From a virus, in the IMG/VR virus record IMGVR_UViG_3300028920_000158, positions 1 to 37,157 of that record: 37,157 nt of DNA; one strand, 5' to 3'. Position 1 is the first letter of the stretch. Every line of letters starts with the position of its first letter. Positions 18,644-26,474 of this stretch are shown here, piece by piece. Below the pieces are notes generated by a model. That model did not search any database. It was not told the DNA's origin and worked only from the letters and a program-made list of their open reading frames with translations. The translations under genes and the position numbers were made by a program.

Positions 18644-21076
18644 TTAGTTACATTTACTAGCACCACATTGTTTGCAAATAAAACAACCATTTTCAAATAC
18701 TAATTTGTTTTGACATTTTTCACAATTCTCATTTGAAATTGTACCTTCTTTAATAAATTTCTTTAATGAACGAGATATTGCTTTTGCAAAACAAAACATT
18801 TCACCTTCAACTTTATTAAGCTGTTCAACAATAAAATGTATTGGAACGCTATGTCTTAATGCTAGAGAAACCATTCTTGTTAGTGAATCTTCATTCTCTG
18901 TGGTTTCTTTGGTGATATGTTTAACTTCTTGACCATCTTCCATAACTAAATCATAGTTACCCTTAGAATGTCTAACTATATTACCGTTAATAATTTTTTT
19001 ATTAGTGTTTCCATTTTCTATAGCAAACAATTCATAGGGTTTATTATTGTATATACCTATTAGTACCATGTATTGAAAATGTCTAACTTTATCTAATTTC
19101 TTAGTTATATTAGTGTAGTATATTTCACATGGTAATTCTTTCGGTCTATTTTTTGTATCTGATTCTGGTGGTTTTTCTTCGTTAACAAGAACACCTGTTC
19201 TAGAACCTTCACGATAAACTGTTATTCCTTTTAATCCAAGTTTCCATGAATTTTCATAAATGTTTTTAACAATGTTGACTTCAACATTTTTAGGAAGGTT
19301 AATAGTTGAAGATATTGAATGACATATATTCTTTTGAATTCTTCCTTGAATTTTGATTCTTCTTTCCCATTCAATATCATTTGCACATGCACCAAACCAA
19401 GGCGATTTCTTAACATTTTTTTCACCAGTAGCTTCCATCCAGTCGGTAACAGGTTTATGGAAAACTTGATAGTTTTGCCATTTATCACCATTTTGATCTA
19501 TGAAGTCTACAGTACAATCTTTAACATTATCTGTAAGTTTTCTTCTTCTTGTATAACCAATTTCAAAAAGAGGTTCAATACCAGATGATACTTTTGCTAA
19601 TATTGAAATAGAACCAGTTGGTGCAACTGTTAATAATGATATATTTCTTCTTCCATATTTTTTCATATCTTTATATAATTCTGGATCTTCGTCTTTTATT
19701 CTCATTATATAAGGATTATTTTTTTCTTTATTATAATCATAGATTTTAAAACTTCCCAGTTCTTTTGCCATTTCAACTGATGATCTATATGCGGCTAATT
19801 TTAATGTTTTTGTTATTTCGTCAGCAATTTTAAGTGATTCATCACTTCCATATTTAATATTTAAACCTGCAATTGTATCTGCTAATCCCATTAATCCCAA
19901 TCCAGTTCTTCTACCTTCATCATTATTCTTTTTAATAGTTTTCCACATATCAATTTCTTGTTGTTTGACTTCAATTGGTTCAGGGTCGTTTTCAACTTTT
20001 TTAATTATCTTTTCAATTTTTTCTGATTCTAAATCTACTAAATCATCCATAAGTCTTAATGCAGTTTGTGCGTGTTTAGAAAACATATCATAATCGAAAT
20101 AAGCTTTATCTGTAAAAGGATTTTTTACAAACCTATATAAAACTAATGACATCAATCTACATGAATCTAAAACACTTAAATTAAGTTCGCTACAGGGATT
20201 ACATCCTTTACTTGCAAACTCTTCATAACAATCAGCAGGTGTTTGAGTCGTAATATTATCCCAGAATAATAAACCCGGTTCTCCATGCGACCATGCATTT
20301 TCAATTATTTTATCCCAGATATCTCTAGCTTTAACCATTTTAGATATTTGTGGTTTATCAGAATCTACTGGAAATCTTAATTCATATTGTTTATTATGTT
20401 TAACTGCTTCTAAAAACTCATTAGTTAGTTTAATTGAAATGTTTGCGCCCGTAACTTTGGTTTTATCGTTTTTAATTGTGATGAAGTTTTCTATTTCGGG
20501 GTGGTGAACATTAATAGTTATTATCAATGCGCCTCTTCTATTATTTTGACCAACTTCTCGGATAGAGTTTGAATATCTTTCCATAAAAGAAGTTACACCA
20601 GTTGATGTTTTTGCCGCGTTGTGTGTAGCAGCGCCTGATGGTCTTAGGTTAGAAATATCTATTCCAACTCCACCTCTGCGTTTTGATATATTAACTAATT
20701 GTGCGTCTGTTTTTAATATTGATGCATAACTATCGAGTGGTGGTTCTGCTAGATAACAATTAGATAAACTTACATATTGAAAATCATTACCGATTCCAAA
20801 CAGAGGGCTGCCAGCTGGAACTAGGTATTTGAAATGATCAAAATATGAAAATATTTCTTCTTCTGTTAATGGCTTTTTAAATTTACTTTTTTCAATCCTT
20901 GCAAATTCTTTTGCAATTCTTTTAAACATATCATCAGGACTTTTTTCAAGCAAATTATCATCATTATCTTTTAAACAATATTTTTCAATCCAAATGTTAG
21001 CACATAATTCATCGCCTTCAAAATATTCAAGAGTTGCTTTACGAACTTCATCTAAAGAATAGATTTTGTTTTTCAT
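18644..21076 (-). CDS. nrdJ: Adenosylcobalamin-dependent (class II) ribonucleotide reductase
   Basis: An 810-aa reductase. The finger-loop motif NPCSELNLS (N293, C295, E297) carries the thiyl-radical Cys, and SNCYL places a partner Cys at 107. RRGGVGIDISNLRPSGA and the C-terminal PTGSISIL follow class II enzymes of the NrdJ type. The last 30 residues carry paired CxxC motifs (CEKCQNK and CKQCGASKC) for reduction by thioredoxin and/or zinc. It makes deoxynucleotides using vitamin B12 and no oxygen or NrdB, so it works aerobically or anaerobically. No NrdB gene is visible. No cobalamin riboswitch is seen in the 13-nt gap upstream. Confidence 0.92.
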   Translation of the reverse strand: MKNKIYSLDEVRKATLEYFEGDELCANIWIEKYCLKDNDDNLLEKSPDDMFKRIAKEFARIEKSKFKKPLTEEEIFSYFDHFKYLVPAGSPLFGIGNDFQYVSLSNCYLAEPPLDSYASILKTDAQLVNISKRRGGVGIDISNLRPSGAATHNAAKTSTGVTSFMERYSNSIREVGQNNRRGALIITINVHHPEIENFITIKNDKTKVTGANISIKLTNEFLEAVKHNKQYELRFPVDSDKPQISKMVKARDIWDKIIENAWSHGEPGLLFWDNITTQTPADCYEEFASKGCNPCSELNLSVLDSCRLMSLVLYRFVKNPFTDKAYFDYDMFSKHAQTALRLMDDLVDLESEKIEKIIKKVENDPEPIEVKQQEIDMWKTIKKNNDEGRRTGLGLMGLADTIAGLNIKYGSDESLKIADEITKTLKLAAYRSSVEMAKELGSFKIYDYNKEKNNPYIMRIKDEDPELYKDMKKYGRRNISLLTVAPTGSISILAKVSSGIEPLFEIGYTRRRKLTDNVKDCTVDFIDQNGDKWQNYQVFHKPVTDWMEATGEKNVKKSPWFGACANDIEWERRIKIQGRIQKNICHSISSTINLPKNVEVNIVKNIYENSWKLGLKGITVYREGSRTGVLVNEEKPPESDTKNRPKELPCEIYYTNITKKLDKVRHFQYMVLIGIYNNKPYELFAIENGNTNKKIINGNIVRHSKGNYDLVMEDGQEVKHITKETTENEDSLTRMVSLALRHSVPIHFIVEQLNKVEGEMFCFAKAISRSLKKFIKEGTISNENCEKCQNKLVFENGCFICKQCGASKCN

Positions 21077-21089
21077 ATAAGACTGTTCC

Positions 21090-21557
21090 TTATTTCATAT
21101 TGTAAATTTCCTGCTCAGTCAAAACTATGAACTTATAACCTTTTTTCTCACAATATTGTTCTGCTGATTTCCATTTAAAATGATTAATCATAAAAGTTAG
21201 AGCTTTTCTTTTATACGTTTTGTTATATCTTTTATTTTTTGGTGGTTTGGGCGGTTCGCTCTGGGATTTTGGTTTGACTTCAACAAGGTATTTTCGTATG
21301 TTTCCATTTTTGTCCTTAATCTCACAATAAAAATCTACAAAGTATCTTCTTATTTTACCAGAACCATCAACAGTCGGTGGAAGTTTGTAAGGAATGATAT
21401 GTCTTTCAGATGACCATTTAACAACATTAGTGTTTAAATCAAGAAAATTCATAACCCTTAATTCCCAAGAAGATCTATAAAAGGGTTTATTATTTCCGCA
21501 GTATTTTTCCTTATTTTTTACTTGATAAAAACCTTGTTCCCATTTTCCGTAAGACAT
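21090..21557 (-). CDS. 4: Head completion protein (gp4-like)
   Basis: A 155-aa protein close to T4 gp4 (150 aa). PFYRSSWELRVMNFLD, VVKWSSERHIIPY, RRYFVDFYCEI and YLVEVKPKS are arranged as in gp4. The D...ExK part resembles TnsA/PD-(D/E)xK nucleases. gp4 acts after DNA packaging to seal or mature the head-tail vertex. It lies between the reductase and RNase H. Confidence 0.78.
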   Translation of the reverse strand: MSYGKWEQGFYQVKNKEKYCGNNKPFYRSSWELRVMNFLDLNTNVVKWSSERHIIPYKLPPTVDGSGKIRRYFVDFYCEIKDKNGNIRKYLVEVKPKSQSEPPKPPKNKRYNKTYKRKALTFMINHFKWKSAEQYCEKKGYKFIVLTEQEIYNMK

Positions 21558-21573
21558 TTAGATTCATTCCAGT

Positions 21574-22498
21574 TTAACTTAATTTTTTGATATTATCACT
21601 AAACTGTTCCCAACCATTCATTAATTTTAACAACTTGTTTTTTACAAAAAAATCTAAAATTTTCTTACTTTCCATAGTGGAAAGTTCGTAGTTGTTATAT
21701 GTATTTATAATATTTTCTTTGTATTCTTCGGGTATATAATTTAAGTCAATTAACTTCCTATTTCTTGCATAGTTATCTTTAATTTCCTTATCTTTATTTA
21801 AATAATCAGTTAAACCTTCAGTCAATATTTTCTCTGCGGTTTTGATACCAACCTTAGGTTTAATAGGTGGAATATCATCAGATTTATCACCCGTAATAAC
21901 CTTTAACTCAAGATTTCTTGATGGATTAAGACAGTTAACTATTTTCCTTTTAATAGGATCATATTGCTTAATGTTATCTGTAATAAGTTGATTTAAATCA
22001 CCATCACTTGATATAATAGTCACTTTATTATTTTTAAAAGGACCTTTACAAAGTACAGCAATAACATCATCAGCTTCACATCTATCCACATTTATAACAT
22101 ATAATGTAGAAAAAACTTCTTTAATTTGATTAGTAAAATCATTAAATATTGGAAAAAATTTTTTAAAATCAACCTTTGTTTTTTCTCTTGCACCTTTTCT
22201 TTTGTTTTTATAATCCTTAAAAATTTCATATCTCCATGAAGGCTTTTGGTCAAATGCCAATACAACTTTTTCTGGTTGAAATTTTTCGATAGATGTGAAA
22301 AGGCTATTTACAAACAGATGCCTCCAAAAAAAAAAATCCACTTGTGTTATCTTCTGGATTTGAAAAAATAGCACTAAATAATGTTCTATATGCTAAGTTA
22401 TGTGCATCTATTAAAAGTATACCATTTTTATTGGTATTACTTTCTAGTATTTTTCTATCTTCAACGTCAAATAATTCTGATAAACTGTTAATTTTCAT
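21574..22498 (-). CDS. rnh: RNase H / 5'-3' exonuclease (T4 Rnh-like), frameshifted at T11
   Basis: The N-terminal part (GILLIDAHNLAYRTLFS) starts at ATG 22496-22498 after AAAGGATT. The rest (LAFDQKPSWRYEIFKDYKN, CEADDVIAVL, IISSDGDLNQL, ITGDKSDDIPP) follows T4 RNase H in order, with its Asp metal ligands. The two parts are in different frames joined at eleven T's on the coding strand (22326-22336). Removing one T restores ...GFFFWRHLFVNSLF..., which aligns with T4. Transcriptional slippage, a real mutation or a homopolymer sequencing error are all possible. It would remove RNA primers and act with gp32. The upstream GIY-YIG gene overlaps the start by 11 nt. Confidence 0.8.
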
Positions 22499-23324
22499 AT
22501 TTTTTAATCCTTTCAATTTTAATATTTTTATATTTAATTATATTAGTATTATATTTATAAAATAAATTTCGTATATATTTTCTTTGTTTTATATTATAAA
22601 ATATATAAAAATCTTTATTATTAGATAAAATATATTTATATATTGCCTTAGGATTTTTAAATCCAACTGATAATTTTTTTTCTATTCTGGTTTTACTAAT
22701 TTTATTATTATGATCTATTGACCATTTAATTCCCATCATTCTATTACTTTGTTTTTGTTTTTGTTCTTTTGTTCTTTTTTTACCTACATTTTTACCAATC
22801 ATTGATTTACTTTGTTTTTGTTTTTGTTCTTGGCTTAAATGTGTTCCTAATAATCTTTTTCTTAAATCATTTTTAACTTTTTCAGAAACTATTCTACCTT
22901 TATTTGCTTTACTTATTTTTTCTTTAGTTTCTATTGTATGTGTTTTTCCGTACATAGGATGGTTTTTACCTTTTAATTTATGATTACCAAAATTTGGGTT
23001 ATCTTTACCATATCTATGAGTTCCAAACATAGGATTATTTTCACCGGCTACTCCACAACCGCCTTTATTTATATTATAACCAACTTTAGAATTTCTAGCA
23101 TTTAATACATCTATCCAATATATTTCACGAATATCAATCAAGTTTTGATCTTTATTTGATATATGTTCAAGTATCTCTCTTTTAAAATTTTCTTTACCAT
23201 ATTCTTTTACAGCTTTTAAAAATCTGTGACCAGAACCTAAATATCCATCATCTGCACTTGTATAGTGTTGACCTATATAAATTTTTCCATTGACTAAATT
23301 TGTTGTTTTGTAAATAATACTCAT
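22488..23324 (-). CDS. GIY-YIG homing endonuclease, paralog A
   Basis: A 279-aa protein from ATG 23322-23324, chosen for the GAGGAGG upstream and for the match to paralog B (MSIIYKTTN/MSISEGFIYKTTN). The N-terminal domain IIYKTTNLVNGKIYIGQH is the GIY...YIG module, with the catalytic Arg and Glu expected in KRE and REIYWIDVLN. The C-terminal half carries NUMOD3-type DNA-binding repeats (NPMFGTHRYGKDNPNFG, HTIETKEKISKAN). It is a freestanding homing endonuclease inserted just before RNase H. Its leader RNA is elaborate (separate entry). Confidence 0.88.
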   Translation of the reverse strand: MSIIYKTTNLVNGKIYIGQHYTSADDGYLGSGHRFLKAVKEYGKENFKREILEHISNKDQNLIDIREIYWIDVLNARNSKVGYNINKGGCGVAGENNPMFGTHRYGKDNPNFGNHKLKGKNHPMYGKTHTIETKEKISKANKGRIVSEKVKNDLRKRLLGTHLSQEQKQKQSKSMIGKNVGKKRTKEQKQKQSNRMMGIKWSIDHNNKISKTRIEKKLSVGFKNPKAIYKYILSNNKDFYIFYNIKQRKYIRNLFYKYNTNIIKYKNIKIERIKKYEN

Positions 23325-23419
23325 AAGATGCCTCCTCATAGGCTAAAAGTAGATGTATAGATAATCTTTGATGAGGCAAAGAAACCATGCCTGGCTGTCT
23401 CCATACATCTATATTTATA
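23325..23419 (-). ncRNA. Structured leader RNA of GIY-YIG paralog A with late promoter
   Basis: TATAAATA is at 23412-23419. Downstream: P1 TAGATGTATGGA (23400-23411) with TCTATACATCTA (23350-23361), 12 bp including one G-U. Inside it are P2 CCA/TGG (23385-23394) and P3 CTTTG/CAAAG (23366-23381), whose loop CCTCAT can pair with ATGAGG (23334-23339) overlapping the Shine-Dalgarno, a pseudoknot. Paralog B's leader has the same architecture with compensatory base changes. The function is probably repression or timing of translation. Confidence 0.65.
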
Positions 23420-23422
23420 ATA

Positions 23423-24040
23423 TTATCCATTGTTTTCTCCTAACATATCTTTTAAAATATTTTTATTTACTTCTTCTTCTATCTGTTTTGCCATAATTTC
23501 ATAAACCTTATGATTAGTTTCAAATATTATATCTTCACCTTCAGTTTCTTCATATTTCATTTTACATAGATACTTAACTAATTGAACAATTCCATCATCT
23601 TCATACTGTAAATATGTAACCCAATCTTTAAGTTGTAGTGTGACTAGTTTTTCTGCTAGTTTTTTATTTTTTGGTAATATTGCAAATTTTTTATTGTTAT
23701 GTTGAAATGTAATCGTTGGTGGTTCTAAAGTAAATATAGCTTTTAATTTTCTATTTGTTGCGTGTATTGGAATTGATTCTATTTGTAATTCTGGTGGTAA
23801 GTGATTTATATCATCTTCCATTTCCAAACCTGATAGTGGTTTGCTAGGATAAAAACTATTAACTTGTCCAACCTTAACACCATCAATATGAACATCAAGT
23901 TTACTTGGTTTTAGTTTATCAAAAACGGCAGGTGAATAAACTCTACCATTTTTATTTGGTATATTAGCTTCCAATATAACTCCCGAAACTTCATATGGAG
24001 TTTTGACTATTTTATTTTTATTTGGATCTATTAGTGCCAT
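23423..24040 (-). CDS. Hypothetical protein, 205 aa
   Basis: I chose ATG 24038-24040, which has GGAAAA upstream; the longer frame adds 10 hydrophobic residues with no ribosome-binding site. The N-terminal VSGVILEANIPNKNGRVYSP faintly recalls the start of phage prohead proteases, but no protease catalytic residues are evident and the rest is unlike them. Its stop overlaps the late promoter region of the GIY-YIG gene. Function unknown. Confidence 0.6.
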   Translation of the reverse strand: MALIDPNKNKIVKTPYEVSGVILEANIPNKNGRVYSPAVFDKLKPSKLDVHIDGVKVGQVNSFYPSKPLSGLEMEDDINHLPPELQIESIPIHATNRKLKAIFTLEPPTITFQHNNKKFAILPKNKKLAEKLVTLQLKDWVTYLQYEDDGIVQLVKYLCKMKYEETEGEDIIFETNHKVYEIMAKQIEEEVNKNILKDMLGENNG

Positions 24041-24054
24041 CGTTTTTCCAATTT

Positions 24055-24762
24055 TCAATAAAAGTAACAACCAAATCTATAACAAAAGTAATCTTCCCAA
24101 TTATCAACAGTCTTTCTAATATTTCTTCCTTGTAGATAAAGGTGTGCGTCCAAGTCATTAATTCCAAGGTCTTTCCTCATCTCAAGCATTTTTTCAATAA
24201 CATGCAAACAATCATATCTTAGTTGGGTTTCTTGAAGAATGTTAAATTGATTTCCTATATATCCAGTAACTATGCCATGATACCTCAATGATACAATCAC
24301 ATTATAATCTATACATCCTTCACGAATCTTAAAAGGAATTGGAAAACCCAATCCAGTTAGCATTATCCAAAGTAGTGTTTCCCTTTTGCGTAAAGGGTCT
24401 CCACCAAAAACATAACTCAAAGCTTCCCACCAATTATAGTCTTTGATGTTTTCAGTAAGGTTTGAGATACTGATAAAATCTTCGGTGTTCTTTAAAATTT
24501 GTTTTCTAGTCTGAACTAGATTCATTGTTTCAATATCTCTTTTTCCTAAAACTACATCAGTCCAATCTTCGGATGAAAGATTTGGCCAGGTAATTTTACC
24601 ATTTTCTTCCCAATAGTTAAATTGACCACATGCCATTTTAATAGACCTTTCAATTTTTTCTTTTTCAGAAAGTCCATTAACGTCAAGTATAATTTCCCAG
24701 GGAAGTGGTTTACATTTTTCAACTTTTTCAAGATACTCATTAATTTTATTTTGTTCAATCAT
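24055..24762 (-). CDS. Hypothetical protein, 235 aa
   Basis: A 235-aa, mainly helical, Trp-rich protein. Not recognised. The C-terminal half (GLGFPIPFKIREGCIDYNV, then DAHLYLQGRN) looks like a conserved enzymatic or structural core, but I cannot assign it. The start overlaps the previous gene by 4 nt. Confidence 0.6.
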   Translation of the reverse strand: MIEQNKINEYLEKVEKCKPLPWEIILDVNGLSEKEKIERSIKMACGQFNYWEENGKITWPNLSSEDWTDVVLGKRDIETMNLVQTRKQILKNTEDFISISNLTENIKDYNWWEALSYVFGGDPLRKRETLLWIMLTGLGFPIPFKIREGCIDYNVIVSLRYHGIVTGYIGNQFNILQETQLRYDCLHVIEKMLEMRKDLGINDLDAHLYLQGRNIRKTVDNWEDYFCYRFGCYFY

Positions 24763-25343
24763 AAATTAACTCCTATTAAAAATTCCTCTAGTGTTTTAAC
24801 TTTAAATTTAAATTTTTTTGGTTTCTTTGTTTTTTTAGTCAGCATTGCTTTCTTAGGTGTAAATGTTTTAGCGAACAAGCAATTATTTTTACCTATTGGA
24901 ATTATTTTTTGAATATAAATTTGATATTTGTCATAAACCCATTTGGAATTAATACTAAAAAGCCTTGTCATGTTTTGCATATCCCATGCTGGTTTTACTT
25001 CAATATTCGAAATATTATTTTGTGCTATAAATGATATTTTATCTAATTTATAATTATCTTCTAAGTTATAATAAAAAATACCATAAGATTTAATATTCCA
25101 CATTATTTGATAATCATATGTATAGATATGCTCCCTTAATATTGATGTTTCTTTTTCAACATTTTTAGTTTTTAATTTATCTATCCATTTATATGAAACT
25201 GCGTTTGATAGTAAAATAGAATCTGGATGAAATATGAAATTATCTATAAAATTATTATCTTCTAATTCTTGCAAATAATAATATACTAAAAGCTCTTCTT
25301 CGCTGTCAAAAACAATATTGTTATATTCTATTTTACTTTTCAT
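24759..25343 (-). CDS. Putative PD-(D/E)xK nuclease-like protein
   Basis: A 194-aa protein. SEEELLVYYYLQEL at residues about 14-27, YTYDYQIMW (Asp about 77) and ISNIEVKPAW (E-x-K at about 115-117) are placed like the E, D and ExK residues of PD-(D/E)xK nucleases such as TnsA or gp4. The C-terminal tail is Lys-rich. It may be a phage DNA-processing or packaging-related nuclease. Its first 20 residues resemble the broken fragment at 26193-26296 upstream of the homing endonuclease. Confidence 0.5.
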   Translation of the reverse strand: MKSKIEYNNIVFDSEEELLVYYYLQELEDNNFIDNFIFHPDSILLSNAVSYKWIDKLKTKNVEKETSILREHIYTYDYQIMWNIKSYGIFYYNLEDNYKLDKISFIAQNNISNIEVKPAWDMQNMTRLFSINSKWVYDKYQIYIQKIIPIGKNNCLFAKTFTPKKAMLTKKTKKPKKFKFKVKTLEEFLIGVNL

Positions 25344-26079
25344 ATTTTAATTTTCTTGTTATTGTTATGTTTTTAAATATAATAACATTTGTGTGTTTTT
25401 CTCTAAATTTTCCATTAATATTATTTCTTTCATTTTTTGTAAAAAATTCCCAATAATTTTGATTATTAGATAATTCAAAATAATATTTATTTGATGGTGA
25501 ATTATATTTAGTTTGGGCATTTTTCATTTTTTCTATTGTTGATTGTTTGTGATGTTTTCCAAATAAAGGATGTTTATTCCCAATTTTTGATTCTCTTATT
25601 TTTTGTTTAGTTTCATTAGATCTTTTTTTGCCTGTATTTATTTGTCTTAGTTTTTCAATTTGTTCTTCAGTTAAAGGTTTTCTTTTTTTACCTTTATTAT
25701 TTTTGCTAATTTTATTTTTTGTTTCTTCAGTATGATGTTTTCCTAAAAAACCCATAAATGTTTTTCGTATATTTTCTTTATTGGGATGATTTGTAAAATT
25801 ATCACCACCAATACCACCTTTAGCTATATTATATCCAATTTTAGAGTTTCGTGCATTTAATTTATCAATCCAATATTCTTCTCTTTTACCAACATCAGAA
25901 CTACAATATTCAATTATTTCTCTTTTAAAATTTTCTTTACCATATTTATCAACGGCATAACTAAGTATTAAACCTGAACCTAAATATCCATCATCTGCTG
26001 AAGTTTTATGTTTTCCAATATAAATCTTATTATTAATTAAATTAGTAGTTTTGTAAATAAATCCTTCAGAAATACTCAT
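25333..26079 (-). CDS. GIY-YIG homing endonuclease, paralog B
   Basis: A 248-aa protein. FIYKTTNLINNKIYIGKH forms the GIY-YIG module, KREIIEYCSSDVGKREEYWIDKLN holds the catalytic Glu region, and HHTEETKNKISKNNKG with further repeats are NUMOD3 elements. It is clearly a paralog of 22488-23324; the shared start MSI...YKTTNL(V/I)N and AARNSK(I/V)GYNI type segments show recent divergence. It ends 11 nt inside the next gene and has a structured leader with TATAAATA. It acts as a freestanding mobile endonuclease. Confidence 0.88.
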   Translation of the reverse strand: MSISEGFIYKTTNLINNKIYIGKHKTSADDGYLGSGLILSYAVDKYGKENFKREIIEYCSSDVGKREEYWIDKLNARNSKIGYNIAKGGIGGDNFTNHPNKENIRKTFMGFLGKHHTEETKNKISKNNKGKKRKPLTEEQIEKLRQINTGKKRSNETKQKIRESKIGNKHPLFGKHHKQSTIEKMKNAQTKYNSPSNKYYFELSNNQNYWEFFTKNERNNINGKFREKHTNVIIFKNITITRKLKYEK

Positions 26080-26183
26080 AAGATACCTCCCAATTAGGTA
26101 ATTTGTAAGAGATACTTTGATAATCTTTATTGGGTAAAGAAAGGTTGCGAACCCTGTCTCAAGGTATCCTATAAGTATTTATA
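26080..26183 (-). ncRNA. Structured leader RNA of GIY-YIG paralog B with late promoter
   Basis: TATAAATA at 26176-26183. P1 is GATACCTTGA (26159-26168) with TCAAAGTATC (26111-26120), 9 of 10 paired. P2 is GGTT/AACC (26143-26153) with a 3-nt loop, and P3 is CTTTA/TAAAG (26125-26139). The P3 loop region CCCAAT can pair with ATTGGG (26089-26094), which runs into the GGGAGG Shine-Dalgarno. The flanks GACAG, TTT and ATTA match paralog A while the stem bases differ. Confidence 0.65.
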
Positions 26184-26192
26184 ATCTTATCA

Positions 26193-26296
26193 TTAAACTG
26201 TAACTCCAAATTTACTCAAAACATCTCTACTCCTAACAAATTGATTAAACAGAGTTCTTCTTCTTTGCTATCAAATGTAATATCTTCAAAGTTCAT
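26193..26296 (-). pseudogene. Broken small gene fragment upstream of GIY-YIG B
   Basis: ATG 26294-26296 overlaps the end of the 62-aa gene. The first frame reads MNFEDITFDSKEEEL and stops after 26 codons (26216-26218). A shifted frame continues as LFNQFVRSRDVLSKFGV to TAA at 26193-26195. The opening resembles the first residues of the gene at 24759 (NIVFDSEEELL). It may be a fragment left by endonuclease insertion, or a short real gene with an indel. Confidence 0.45.
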
Positions 26297-26474
26297 ATTT
26301 TTCCAATTCAATATATGTATCTCTTATGAGTTTAAGTTTCTTTTTGACTTCTGTAGTTAGACCTCGATTTGGATTATATGTATCGGCAATCTCGGCATTC
26401 TTTAACTCTTCTGTTGCTGTACCCCAAGCACATGCCAATAGTTCTTTTAATAAGTTAATTGATTCTTTATTCAT
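26286..26474 (-). CDS. Hypothetical protein, 62 aa
   Basis: A 62-aa helical protein (NKESINLLKELLACAWG..., then a second helix with KKKLKLIRDTYIELEKYE). Unknown function. It overlaps the primase stop by 4 nt and the following fragment by 11 nt, so it belongs to the primase operon. Confidence 0.6.
   Translation of the reverse strand: MNKESINLLKELLACAWGTATEELKNAEIADTYNPNRGLTTEVKKKLKLIRDTYIELEKYEL

Noticed and set aside
18390-21089. Cobalamin riboswitch controlling the class II reductase
   Set aside because: The gap upstream of nrdJ is 13 nt and downstream spaces are short; no room for a B12-binding aptamer.
23325-23419. Group I intron remnant upstream of the GIY-YIG genes
   Set aside because: I looked for P7-type conserved strings. 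AAAGATTATC resembles them only loosely, no exon junction in a split gene is present, and the fold fits an RBS-controlling leader better.
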